DNA of 64,000 bases from Flagellatimonas centrodinii (GTDB taxonomy: Bacteria > Pseudomonadota > Gammaproteobacteria > Nevskiales > Nevskiaceae). The stretch spans positions 248,001 through 312,000 of the forward strand of contig NZ_CP092104.1 of assembly GCF_016918765.2 (NCBI RefSeq). The letters run 5' to 3'. How positions within the stretch are numbered: position 1 is the first letter of the stretch; each line of letters begins with the position of its first letter. Below the pieces are notes generated by a model, which searched no databases, had not been told where the DNA came from, and saw only the letters and a program-made list of their open reading frames with translations. Shown one piece after another: positions 44,037-51,290 of the stretch. Position numbers and translations under genes: made by a program.

Positions 44037-44507
44037 TCACACGTGCACCCTTTCCACCAGTCGCTTCAGCCTTGAGGCGGTGCCTGCAAGCATCATCAGG
44101 CGTGGGACGAAGGCGGCCCTGACGCGGGATAGCTCTGCGCTGACGTGCTGCTGTGACAGCCCCATCTCGGCGGCAGTCTCGGATTGGTTCATGCCAGCAG
44201 CGCGGCACAGCAGCAGCATCCTCCAGCGCTCGGGCATCTGCATGATGATGGTGTTCACGCCTGCGGGCCAGAAGTGGGCCTGCGACTCCTCCTCGCACAG
44301 CCGGGCCAGCACAGGGTCAGAGTGATCGATGTTCGACCGGATGCGGCTGGCGAACACCTCCCACACCCGTTCCGATTCCTCGGCGTTGTCGGCGCTGGAA
44401 CGAACCGGTGAGCGGCGCTCGTGGAACTCGGCCAGGATCCATTCGATCCACGCATGCAGCGCGCAGTCGATGAGCCGGTCTTCGGATTTTCGAGTCTTAC
44501 GCGGCAT
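44037..44507 (-). CDS. Q-like late regulator with sigma-70 region 4-type helix-turn-helix
   Basis: A 156-residue protein. Residues about 95-140 (MPERWRMLLLCRAAGMNQSE, TAAEMGLSQQHVSAELSRVR) form a helix-turn-helix like sigma region 4 or antiterminator Q of lambdoid phages. It is the last early leftward gene and is followed by a promoter and terminators ahead of the late genes, the exact position of lambda Q. ATG at 44507 overlaps the upstream gene. Confidence 0.7.
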   Translation of the reverse strand: MPRKTRKSEDRLIDCALHAWIEWILAEFHERRSPVRSSADNAEESERVWEVFASRIRSNIDHSDPVLARLCEEESQAHFWPAGVNTIIMQMPERWRMLLLCRAAGMNQSETAAEMGLSQQHVSAELSRVRAAFVPRLMMLAGTASRLKRLVERVHV

Positions 44508-44718
44508 TTCGCATGCGCTCCCATGTGAGTGTGCGGATTCGGTCAGTGGCCTCGCGGCCCCGGGTGATCTGCATTGCGCGGAGCCGGTCGGCGCGGTCGG
44601 CATTGCTGGCCAGCGCTGCCAGTTCGTCGGCCAGAGCGGCATCGACAGCGGTCTGACACTCGGCCATGTGCGCCGCTCGGTCCTCGTCGCTCTCGAACGT
44701 GATCAGGCCCTGGCGCAT
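44497..44718 (-). CDS. small helical phage protein
   Basis: A 73-residue, wholly helical protein (FESDEDRAAHMAECQTAVDA, ASNADRADRLRAMQITRG). No family is recognised. It overlaps the Q-like gene by 11 bases and its ATG overlaps the stop of the preceding gene. Confidence 0.6.
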   Translation of the reverse strand: MRQGLITFESDEDRAAHMAECQTAVDAALADELAALASNADRADRLRAMQITRGREATDRIRTLTWERMRNAA

Positions 44719-44957
44719 CAAGCGGCATCCTGGTATTGACCATCGTTGACAAGCGGCGCTCCGGGCTCGCGTAGCGGCACTCCGGTCACGAGCGCCAGCT
44801 TGGTGGCCTCCCAAACGGCACTCTTCATGTCGGCAACAAACCGGGCCGGATGCCCGTGCTTGTCCAGCCGCTCCACCGCGCGAAGGAACGATTCGACGAC
44901 CTGCCGGGCTTCGGGTCCGGTCAATGCGCTGGCGATCTCTTGGGCGTGGGTGCGCAT
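44718..44957 (-). CDS. small phage protein
   Basis: A 79-residue helical protein (HAQEIASALTGPEARQVVES, FVADMKSAVWEATKLALVTG). The function is unknown. One-base overlaps with both neighbours show it belongs to the early leftward operon. Confidence 0.6.
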   Translation of the reverse strand: MRTHAQEIASALTGPEARQVVESFLRAVERLDKHGHPARFVADMKSAVWEATKLALVTGVPLREPGAPLVNDGQYQDAA

Positions 44958-45379
44958 CAGGCAGACACCTCAACAACGGTGATCCGCACGCCTGGCGCAT
45001 CTAGCGCTTCCGGGTCCTCGCCGGGAAATACCTTGGCCAGTCGGTCGTACTCAATAACCCGCGCATCGTCCCGCCAGATGCCAGCCTCAGTGAGCGCGTC
45101 TTCCGTGGACCGAGCCAGCTTTGACAGATCAGGCATTCGCATTGGGAACGTGCGCCGCGTCTTGGGGGCGCTGGCTGGCTTCGGCATGGTGAAAACCATC
45201 CGAACTCGCACTGGGGCGTCGATTGGGGTTGCCCCGGCGCGGACTTCCAGCGCTGCCGCTTTCACGTCCTGACGCCATGGCCGAACCTTTTTGCTGGATT
45301 CGACCATCACCCCGTTGCCGACGTGCCTCTTGCTCCCTTGGGGGGCTGGGCTGCCGTAAACCACGATGCTGATCGTCAT
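44957..45379 (-). CDS. rusA: RusA-family Holliday junction resolvase
   Basis: A 140-residue resolvase that cuts four-way junctions. The opening TISIVVYGSPAPQGSKRH and the active-site region MPDLSKLARSTEDALTEAGI followed by WRDDARVIEYD are those of RusA. In E. coli RusA the first motif is D-L-D-N; here it is D-L-S-K, so one metal-binding Asp position is Ser, a variant also seen in distant phage RusA proteins. The start ATG at 45379 follows AAGGAGAACATC. Confidence 0.85.
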   Translation of the reverse strand: MTISIVVYGSPAPQGSKRHVGNGVMVESSKKVRPWRQDVKAAALEVRAGATPIDAPVRVRMVFTMPKPASAPKTRRTFPMRMPDLSKLARSTEDALTEAGIWRDDARVIEYDRLAKVFPGEDPEALDAPGVRITVVEVSA

Positions 45380-45594
45380 GATGTTCTCCTTTGCAATGGC
45401 ATATCGGCCTGCGGCGTCGGCCGGCGCTGGTTGAAGTCGCGGCGCAGGCGGCGCACGTCTGCCGGCCGCTCGCGCACGATGCTGATGGCCTGGCAGTAAA
45501 GGTCGGACAGCGGCATGTCGTCGGGCTCGCACTGGTCGAACATGGTGTCCAGGGCGCGCTCCAGCAGTTCCCGCTCGCGTTCAGTGATCTGCAT
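45376..45594 (-). CDS. small phage protein
   Basis: A 72-residue helical protein (ITERERELLERALDTMFDQC, LYCQAISIVRERPADVRR). No family is recognised. It overlaps rusA by four bases and the HNH gene by 14. Confidence 0.6.
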   Translation of the reverse strand: MQITERERELLERALDTMFDQCEPDDMPLSDLYCQAISIVRERPADVRRLRRDFNQRRPTPQADMPLQRRTS

Positions 45595-45931
45595 AGCCGG
45601 CCATCCTCAGGGCGGTGTTCTGCTGCTGCAGCAGCTCGTCATTGGTGCCGAACCGGGCCCTGAACGGCTTTGCGCCGTGTGCAAGGCTGGGGCCGTAGAT
45701 CCGTGTGGCCTGTTCGCGGCTGTAGTGGCTGACGCCGCGGTGGTGGAATTGGCAGAGGCCGATGGTGTGGTCTTGGCTGATGGTTCGGCCGCAGTCGGTG
45801 AGATGGTGGATCTCGGCCGCCACCCAGCCGATGCCCTCACTCATGCACAGCAGGCAGCCCAGTTCCCGGATGTTGTCCTGCCGCCGCTGCTGGGCCTGCG
45901 TGGGCCGGGGAATGGCGCGCTGCAATGGCAT
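45581..45931 (-). CDS. Ref-like HNH recombination nuclease
   Basis: A 116-residue protein resembling the nuclease part of phage P1 Ref, a RecA-dependent nuclease. Conserved features are IRELGCLLCMSEG, AAEIHHLTDCGRT, SQDHTIGLCQFHHRGVSHY, which supply the HNH-type His and Cys ligands. MPLQRAIPRPTQAQQRR at 45931 is the start. Genes of this type take the place of NinG/Rap in many lambdoid-like early operons, next to NinB and RusA. Confidence 0.75.
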   Translation of the reverse strand: MPLQRAIPRPTQAQQRRQDNIRELGCLLCMSEGIGWVAAEIHHLTDCGRTISQDHTIGLCQFHHRGVSHYSREQATRIYGPSLAHGAKPFRARFGTNDELLQQQNTALRMAGYADH

Positions 45932-46407
45932 CAGGCGGCCATCCTCTCGGCTTCCTCGATCCACGCCTTGAACTGCGGATCCGTCCAGGCCACCGACCGC
46001 TGGCTGCCGAATGCGCTGATCAGTTCGATGGCGGCCGCGAACTTCTTGCGGCTCAGGCGCTGGCTGCTGCGGCTCAGCACGATGAACCCCGGCCCCTCCG
46101 GGTTCGGCACCGACCGCATGCCGTGCAGCACCGCCATGAACATGCCCCGCCAGTCATCCTTGCTCAGCCGCTGGCCCAGGGGGCAATCGCTGACGTGGAC
46201 GTACTCGCCGGCCTCGGTCATGCGGACTTGCTTGGCCAGGTCACCGCACATCGCGTTCAGCCGGCGGCGCTGCATCTCCGTGTGCTCATCCAGCGGCTTG
46301 ACCAGTACGCTCACGCCGGCATCAGCATCCGCCTGGATGGCCGCGATCACGTCGGGTAGACGTGACCGCAGCTCATCCCTGCCAGTGATGGTGATCGCCT
46401 CGCTCAT
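45931..46407 (-). CDS. ninB: NinB/Orf recombination protein
   Basis: A 158-residue protein of the lambda Orf (NinB) family, a DNA-binding recombination mediator. The pattern RRRLNAMCGDLAKQV, LSKDDWRGMFMAVLHGMRSV, GPGFIVLSRSSQRLSRKKFA and FGSQRSVAWTDPQFKAWIEE follows the family throughout. It overlaps the upstream gene by four bases. Confidence 0.85.
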   Translation of the reverse strand: MSEAITITGRDELRSRLPDVIAAIQADADAGVSVLVKPLDEHTEMQRRRLNAMCGDLAKQVRMTEAGEYVHVSDCPLGQRLSKDDWRGMFMAVLHGMRSVPNPEGPGFIVLSRSSQRLSRKKFAAAIELISAFGSQRSVAWTDPQFKAWIEEAERMAA

Positions 46408-46895
46408 GCGGCGTCCTGCAACAGCTCGCCCTGCCGCTGCATCACCACCAGCCGGATCTCGTGGCCGTGGAACTCGGTCAGCTTGGCGATCTGTTCGGCG
46501 GTGGGGTTCGCCTGCACCCGCAGCTTCACGTCGACCAGGCCGGCGGGGCGCGGCGTGATCTGAACCTTGTTGACGTTGGCGTGCTCGAACTCGACGCCGT
46601 GGCCCAGTTCGGTCTTCATCGACACGCTGGCGCCGGTCATTTCCCGGGTGAGGCGAATCTGGTCAACGTCGACACACGCCAGCTCGCCGCGGTCGGTCCA
46701 GAGCTGGCCCAGCACGTCCTTGTAGCCGTGGTCGCTGTGGAACAGCCCCTTCACGGCCTTGTTGCCCAGCTCGGCTTTCAGGGTCACGTCGATGGCGATG
46801 GGGCCCTCGTCCTCCCCCGCTTTCTCGCGCCGGATGTTGATGCTCGAAACTTCGAACATCGCGTTCACTTTCTCGATCGATCCACTCATGGTCAC
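46404..46895 (-). CDS. phage protein of unknown function
   Basis: A 163-residue protein, mixed alpha/beta (SSINIRREKAGEDEGPIAID, GHGVEFEHANVNKVQITPRP, EQIAKLTEFHGHEIRLVVMQ). I do not recognise it. It sits between DnaB and NinB and probably has a role in DNA metabolism. MSGSIEKVNAMFE (46889) is an alternative start. It overlaps both neighbours by four bases. Confidence 0.6.
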   Translation of the reverse strand: MTMSGSIEKVNAMFEVSSINIRREKAGEDEGPIAIDVTLKAELGNKAVKGLFHSDHGYKDVLGQLWTDRGELACVDVDQIRLTREMTGASVSMKTELGHGVEFEHANVNKVQITPRPAGLVDVKLRVQANPTAEQIAKLTEFHGHEIRLVVMQRQGELLQDAA

Positions 46896-48184
46896 TCCTG
46901 GTAGGTATCCGCGTCTTCAAGGACTCTTTCCAGCTCGCGGAAGCGCTGGGTCAGTGCGTCAAACTCGAAGTCGGCATCCGGCCATACGGCAGGGCCGACA
47001 CGGTTCTTGGGAAAGCCGATGGAGATCGGACGACGGTTCTTGCTGCGGTCGTCCTTGTCGCAATGGAGCATCATCACGATGTCGGCGTCCTGCTCGATGT
47101 TCCCGCTGTCGCGTAGGTCAGCGAGGCCCGGGCGGCGGTTGTCGGTGTCGCATGAGCGGTTGAGCTGCGAGACGGCGATCACCGGCACGTCCAGGCGCTT
47201 CGCCAGCTGTTTCAGCGACCGACTGATGAGCCCCATCTGTTCGTTGCGGGACGGCATGCGGGCTGTCTCGACCAGGCCCATGTGGTCAACGGCAATCCAG
47301 CCGATCCCGTGGCGCGCCTTCGCAACGGTCGCCCGGGCCGAAATGGCGTCCAGGTTGTAGGTGTCGGTGTCGATCCACAGCGGGATGTCGCCGAGCTTCG
47401 TCATGGCGTCGGTTGCCTGGCTCACCTCGTCGGGGCTGGCGGTGCCGCGAAGCAGCCGGGAAAGCACCACGTCACCGGCAAGGGCCATGCCGCGCACCAC
47501 GAGTTCGTCGCGGCCCATCTCCAGGCTGAAGATCATCCCGCCGGAGCCCCGGGCGGCGTTGCGCAGTGCGAACTGGTTCAGCACCGCGGTCTTGCCGCAG
47601 CTCGGCCGTGCCGCAAGGATCATCAAGCGGGGCCCGTGCAGGCCGCCGAGGATGTGGTCGACCGTCGGCAGGCCGAACGTCATGCCCAGCTTGCCGCCGG
47701 CGCGGTGCTTGGCCTGCGCGTCGGCGATCATCTGGCCGGCCTCGGAATAGGCTGCCGACCAGCGGAGGGCATCCGAGCCGCGGCGCGCCACGATGCCGGT
47801 TGCCGCCGAGATCAGCCGGCCCACGATCTCGTCCGGCCCCTCCTCGGCCTCCAGCGCCTCACGGCAGGCCGCGTGCAGCATCCGGACCCGCGATGCCTCG
47901 ACCAGCTTGCCGCAGTAGCTGCCGATGTTGGCCGGGCTGCCGTACCAGTCACGCATCAGCCCGGTGACCCACTCCGGCCGCAGGTCGGTTCGGGCCATGG
48001 CAATGGCGAGATCCGGCCCTGGTGGGTGTTCGCGAATCACCGCCCATGCCGTCACGGCGTCCGCCGCGGTGAAGTCGCCCTCCCCGATCAAATCCAGAGC
48101 CACGTTGCGAGCATCGGCGTCCTGAGCGCACAGCCCCAGCACCGTCTGCTCCAGCTCCCACTGCACCTTCGCGGCGGCGCTCAT
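46892..48184 (-). CDS. DnaB-type replicative helicase
   Basis: A 430-residue replicative helicase. The N-terminal helical domain is followed by the RecA-like motor: FGLPTVDHILGGLHGPRLMI, Walker A ARPSCGKTA, then MIFSLEMGRDELVVRGMALA, Walker B-like WIAVDHMGLV, VIAVSQLNRSC and DLRDSGNIEQDADIVMMLH (the H4/arginine-finger region). It lies where lambda has P, but brings its own helicase instead of recruiting the host one. It overlaps the initiator gene by four bases. Confidence 0.92.
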   Translation of the reverse strand: MSAAAKVQWELEQTVLGLCAQDADARNVALDLIGEGDFTAADAVTAWAVIREHPPGPDLAIAMARTDLRPEWVTGLMRDWYGSPANIGSYCGKLVEASRVRMLHAACREALEAEEGPDEIVGRLISAATGIVARRGSDALRWSAAYSEAGQMIADAQAKHRAGGKLGMTFGLPTVDHILGGLHGPRLMILAARPSCGKTAVLNQFALRNAARGSGGMIFSLEMGRDELVVRGMALAGDVVLSRLLRGTASPDEVSQATDAMTKLGDIPLWIDTDTYNLDAISARATVAKARHGIGWIAVDHMGLVETARMPSRNEQMGLISRSLKQLAKRLDVPVIAVSQLNRSCDTDNRRPGLADLRDSGNIEQDADIVMMLHCDKDDRSKNRRPISIGFPKNRVGPAVWPDADFEFDALTQRFRELERVLEDADTYQE

Positions 48185-48993
48185 ACCACCACCTCGTCAC
48201 GGCGGACGGGGGCAGATGCCGGCGGCTTCGGCGGCGGCCCCTTCGGCGCGAACAGGCCCTGCCAGCCGGCGTTGATGCTGGTGTTGATGATCTCGGTCGG
48301 GTCGTAGCCCTGCCCCCGCCACTTCGCTAGGTCGGCGATCTGGCGGGAAGCGCTGGCTTCCGTCAGCGGCTTGCGCATCTGCCGCCGAGCCTCACACCAC
48401 GCCGCCCACGTTTCCCGGGGCAGCCAGGTCGGCAGGTCGAGCGCCGTCGGGTCGAAGGCGATTTTGGTTTTCCGGCCAGCAGCCCCCGGCGACGGCCCCG
48501 AATCGTCCACGGCCTCACCTCCCCCCTCAGGGGGGTTGGGGGGTTCTTCTTTTCCTTTCCCTTCCCTTCCCTTCCCTTCCGGGGGTGAACGTTCGGCGAA
48601 CACCTGTCGTTCACCCTTCGATTTCTTGCTTGCCTGCCGCCTTTTCGCGGGGCCTTCAGGGACAGTGCCGTCCTCCATCGGGTACTTGTACGAAGGCTGA
48701 TCAATCTTCTGGTGATGCCATCCAGTGACCGCCCAATAAGCCTCTCCGTCGATCTCATACTCCCGGATAAGCCCCTCGTCTATGCATTCGCCGATCATTC
48801 GCCGAACATCCTCCGAACGTACGTCGTCCGCTGGCATGACTTCGGCCTTCAGGCGCTTGAGGCTCGCCGGGTGGATCCCCGCGTCGTCGCAGAAATTCCA
48901 GAGGCCGATGAACAGAAGTCGAGCGTTCGGCGAAAGGTTCATGACCTGTTCGCTGGTCCAGAATTCAGGCTTGATGGTCCTGATCCGTGCCAT
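48181..48993 (-). CDS. phage replication initiator (O-like, with DnaT-like C-terminus)
   Basis: A 270-residue protein. The N-terminal winged-helix part (RTIKPEFWTSEQVMNLSPNA, LLFIGLWNFCDDAG, VTGWHHQKIDQP) is a common phage initiator domain. A low-complexity linker GKGREGKGKEEPPNPPEGGG follows. The C-terminal part (TWAAWCEARRQMRKPLTEAS, INTSINAGWQGLFAPKGPPP) resembles DnaT/primosomal loaders. It should bind the origin and load the DnaB-type helicase of the next gene. The linker DNA is a purine-rich five-base repeat that may itself be origin sequence. Confidence 0.8.
   Translation of the reverse strand: MARIRTIKPEFWTSEQVMNLSPNARLLFIGLWNFCDDAGIHPASLKRLKAEVMPADDVRSEDVRRMIGECIDEGLIREYEIDGEAYWAVTGWHHQKIDQPSYKYPMEDGTVPEGPAKRRQASKKSKGERQVFAERSPPEGKGREGKGKEEPPNPPEGGGEAVDDSGPSPGAAGRKTKIAFDPTALDLPTWLPRETWAAWCEARRQMRKPLTEASASRQIADLAKWRGQGYDPTEIINTSINAGWQGLFAPKGPPPKPPASAPVRRDEVVV
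48545..48582. repeat. polypyrimidine/polypurine repeat inside the initiator gene
   Basis: The plus strand reads CTTTTCC then four to five CCCTT units. It encodes the Gly-Lys-rich linker of the initiator. Lambdoid phages place their origin inside the O gene, so this asymmetric tract is an origin candidate. Confidence 0.5.
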
Positions 48994-49235
48994 CAGCGCC
49001 CCCTCACCATCGCCAGCCGCTCAGCGTCCAGCCGCTGGGTCACCTCTGGCCGGCGCAGCGCCTTGATCTCCAGCGCCAGCGCAACCGCCCTGATGGCCCG
49101 CTGCTGGTCACCGCACTGGCGGCTGTAGCGCATCAGATGCTCCCTGGCGGCCTCCAGGGCGCAGTCAGCCCGCTGCTCAGGGGTAGCAGGTTCTGGAAGT
49201 GCCACGGGTGGCCGATTCAGCGTCAGCATGTTCAT
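48993..49235 (-). CDS. small phage protein
   Basis: An 80-residue helical protein (TPEQRADCALEAAREHLMRY, QQRAIRAVALALEIKALRRP). The function is unknown. It lies between the CII-like and initiator genes with one- and four-base overlaps. Confidence 0.6.
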   Translation of the reverse strand: MNMLTLNRPPVALPEPATPEQRADCALEAAREHLMRYSRQCGDQQRAIRAVALALEIKALRRPEVTQRLDAERLAMVRGR

Positions 49236-49612
49236 GCCGCCTTCTCCAGGGCCTGTAGCTCAGCCTTGAGCTGGGCGCGGCGCTGCTCGGTCGGGTCTGC
49301 GTAGAACTCCCCTCCCCTGGCGTGGCAGTCCCACTGTGTCAGTGCCAGCGAGCCGGTGATGCGCTCGAAGCGCTCCTGCTGCTGGTCATTCCAGTACCGC
49401 ATGCCGCGCACAAGCCTGGAGAGGTGGCCGGCATCCATGGGCATACGCTCGGCAATACGTTCCTGGTCCATGCCGCAATGGCGCAGGGCCAGATAGGCGG
49501 CGTCCGCCTTCGAGCGGCACAGGGCCACCTCAGCCCGGGAATGCAGGTGCAGCGGCCGCGACGGGCTGCCGATCAGGGGGAGCTCAGTCTGTTTGGGGAT
49601 CATGGTTGCCAC
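49232..49612 (-). CDS. CII-like regulator candidate with helix-turn-helix
   Basis: A 126-residue protein. A helix-turn-helix is visible at about residues 50-72 (CGMDQERIAERMPMDAGHLS, then RLVRGMRYW). It is second after cro, where lambda has cII, and four TTGC direct repeats at 10-bp spacing, the CII recognition pattern TTGC-N6-TTGC, overlap its 5' end. A GTG at 49612 or the ATG at 49603 may be the start. Sequence similarity to lambda CII is not obvious; position and sites carry the argument. Confidence 0.55.
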   Translation of the reverse strand: MATMIPKQTELPLIGSPSRPLHLHSRAEVALCRSKADAAYLALRHCGMDQERIAERMPMDAGHLSRLVRGMRYWNDQQQERFERITGSLALTQWDCHARGGEFYADPTEQRRAQLKAELQALEKAA

Positions 49613-49639
49613 CGGTTGCCAGTAGTTGCCAACAGTTGC
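49606..49639 (+). promoter_or_regulatory. four TTGC repeats, CII-type activator site for a repressor-establishment promoter
   Basis: TTGC occurs at 49606, 49616, 49626 and 49636, each pair as TTGC-N6-TTGC on the plus strand. Lambda CII binds that pattern around the -35 of PRE, which runs against cII and cro towards cI. The orientation here is the same: a rightward promoter would enter the repressor gene at 50087. Confidence 0.6.
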
Positions 49640-49690
49640 CAGACCCGAGGCCAGAAAATGCAGGGCATGGGATCAGACGAATTTCGGACG

Positions 49691-49720
49691 CAAAAAAGCC
49701 CCGGCCATCAAGACCGGGGC
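49691..49720 (-). terminator. tR1-like terminator between cro and the CII-like gene
   Basis: On the minus strand GCCCCGG, a nine-base loop, CCGGGGC, then TTTTTTG. It stands 70 bases downstream of cro and upstream of all replication genes, the place of lambda tR1. The rest of 49613-49789 contains no gene. Confidence 0.8.
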
Positions 49721-49789
49721 GGAATGCACGCAGGCCCCAAACGCGCTTGCTCGACGCGGGGGATAGGGTGTCTGCGTGGGAGGAGATCA

Positions 49790-50002
49790 TTAAGCCGCCT
49801 CTTGAGTAGGGGCCGGACCGAAGATGTTCGGCCTAAGTTCGTGCCTACTGATTCCGGTAGCGCGCTCAACATCCAGCGCCTTGTCATCCGACACCTGACC
49901 TCGCGCTCGCCAATTGCACACGACCTGCGTGCTCACGCCGACACTACGGGCCAAACTAGACGGGCCACCAGCCGCAACAATTGCTCTTTCGATTGGGGTC
50001 AT
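49790..50002 (-). CDS. Cro-like repressor (YdaS family)
   Basis: A 70-residue protein of the YdaS/Cro type: TPIERAIVAAGGPSSLARSV, then GVSTQVVCNWRARGQVSDDK and ATGISRHELRPNIFG. It is the first leftward gene from the control region and is read divergently from the repressor. Its recognition helix region (STQVVCNWRARGQVS) closely parallels that of the repressor (SSQVFNGWRKRGRVS), so both probably bind the same operators. ATG at 50002 lies just after the promoter -10; longer frames would cross it. Confidence 0.82.
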   Translation of the reverse strand: MTPIERAIVAAGGPSSLARSVGVSTQVVCNWRARGQVSDDKALDVERATGISRHELRPNIFGPAPTQEAA

Positions 50003-50008
50003 GAACGC

Positions 50009-50049
50009 ACAATAAACGTTTGGTTTGCGTTTCGCAAACGTTGCGTTTG
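50009..50049 (-). promoter_or_regulatory. PR promoter and operator (right operator region)
   Basis: Minus strand TTGCGA, 17 bases, TATTGT gives a good sigma-70 promoter for cro. The -35 and spacer are covered by a perfect 7-3-7 palindrome GTTTGCG-TTT-CGCAAAC (50023-50039), and a 13-bp palindrome CGCAA-ACG-TTGCG (50033-50045) overlaps it. The same set recurs at 51291-51333. It is the likely binding region of repressor and Cro. The -10 abuts the ATG of cro at 50002, so the mRNA may be nearly leaderless. Confidence 0.75.
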
Positions 50050-50086
50050 TTGCATTGCCTGCCCGCCCGGAAAACACTTCGTTTAG

Positions 50087-50488
50087 ATGGCAAGACTCCC
50101 CTTTACGACCGTCGAATCATGGATGCAGCGAGAGAACCTCAAGGCTGTTGAGGCCGCTCGCCGCTTCGGTGTGTCCTCCCAGGTGTTCAACGGGTGGCGC
50201 AAGCGCGGTCGCGTTTCGGCCGACAAGTCAGACGCGGTTCGCGCCGCGATTCGAGCCGCCGGCACGCAGTACCCGCCTTACAGCTCAGAGGCGCGGCGCA
50301 GCGAGCCTCCCCCGGCCGACTGGGTGCGCCGTAGAGGAAGGAAACAGGAAGAGCTGGTTACTATCGCGCAGAACTTCGCCGCAACGCTGCCGGACGACGT
50401 GGCGGATGCGATAAAGAACATGATCTTGGTCAGCGCCGCAGCTGCGTTACGTGCCGCTGAAATCGCACCTGATGAGGAGAGGAAATGA
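50087..50488 (+). CDS. prophage repressor (CI-like, no peptidase domain)
   Basis: A 133-residue repressor candidate. The helix-turn-helix covers residues about 17-45 (LKAVEAARRFGVSSQVFNGW, then RKRGRVSADK). The C-terminal part is a helix-rich oligomerisation domain (IAQNFAATLPDDVADAIKNM). There is no S24/LexA autopeptidase, so induction cannot be simple RecA-driven self-cleavage. It is divergent from cro across the operator. Its last codon overlaps the start of a lipoprotein gene, which is therefore expressed in the lysogen. Confidence 0.75.
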   Translation: MARLPFTTVESWMQRENLKAVEAARRFGVSSQVFNGWRKRGRVSADKSDAVRAAIRAAGTQYPPYSSEARRSEPPPADWVRRRGRKQEELVTIAQNFAATLPDDVADAIKNMILVSAAAALRAAEIAPDEERK

Positions 50489-51234
50489 AGAAGATCCCTG
50501 CCGTAGTTCTCGTGGCTTTGCTCTCCGCCTGCGGGGGTGGGGGCGATTCTTCCGACGAGCCCGGCGCCGATGCCAGGGGATTGTACGAAGGTCAGTTTTC
50601 GCAGTCCGGACAAACTTTCCAGCTGGCGGCCGTCGTTGGATCAGATCAAAGGGCGTTTCTCCTGAGCCTTGATGCGGGCGCGCTCTATGCCGGGCAGATC
50701 AACACGGCCGCAACAAGTCTGTCAGGGGCACTGACCGCCTACGAAATAACCAGCGGATCGGACTTTTCACTTGTTGCCGAGCGTGCCGGGATATCGACCA
50801 TCACCGGCATCGTCACGCCGATGTCAGGGATTTCCGGGAACTACTCAACCAGCTTCGGCCCCCCCGGCACGTTTGCCCTCACATATGACGAACGATCGGG
50901 GGATGCCCCGTCCCTCGCCTCAATCTCAGGCGTCTATTCCTCGCAGGACCCGATCAGCGGCTTCTCGATGTCAGCGTCGGTGGACATTGATGGGTCCCTT
51001 ACGGCGTCCGATTCCGATGGCTGCAACTACACCGGGGCGATATCGATCCCTGATTCAACGCTGAATCTGTACGACGCAGCAGTGACTGGATCATGCCCTG
51101 GGCAGGCCGCCGAAACTCTGACGGGCTTTGTCGTCAGCACCGATCCGGCATCAGCAAGCGGGCTTCTGATCCTTCTCGCAAACAATGCGCTTGCAGTCGC
51201 TGCGTTCCTGGCTGAGGCGCCCACACAGCCCTAG
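50485..51234 (+). CDS. prophage-encoded lipoprotein (lysogenic conversion candidate)
   Basis: A 249-residue lipoprotein. The lipobox LSAC ends at Cys16 and +2 is Gly, so surface or outer-membrane sorting is expected. The rest is beta-rich with Ser/Gly/Thr and two similar halves (LYEGQFSQSGQTFQLAAVVG; GVYSSQDPISGFSMSASVDI). ATG overlaps the repressor stop, so it is transcribed with the repressor in lysogens. Likely roles are superinfection exclusion or surface change; neither is shown. A strong terminator follows. Confidence 0.8.
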   Translation: MKKIPAVVLVALLSACGGGGDSSDEPGADARGLYEGQFSQSGQTFQLAAVVGSDQRAFLLSLDAGALYAGQINTAATSLSGALTAYEITSGSDFSLVAERAGISTITGIVTPMSGISGNYSTSFGPPGTFALTYDERSGDAPSLASISGVYSSQDPISGFSMSASVDIDGSLTASDSDGCNYTGAISIPDSTLNLYDAAVTGSCPGQAAETLTGFVVSTDPASASGLLILLANNALAVAAFLAEAPTQP

Positions 51235-51252
51235 CTTTAGCGGAACGAACGG

Positions 51253-51281
51253 CCGAGGCGATGGTCGCCTCGGTTTTTTTT
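51253..51281 (+). terminator. terminator of the repressor-lipoprotein operon
   Basis: CCGAGGCGA, loop TGG, TCGCCTCGG, then eight T. It lies 18 bases behind the lipoprotein stop and just before the second operator. Confidence 0.93.
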
Positions 51282-51290
51282 CGTTCATGT

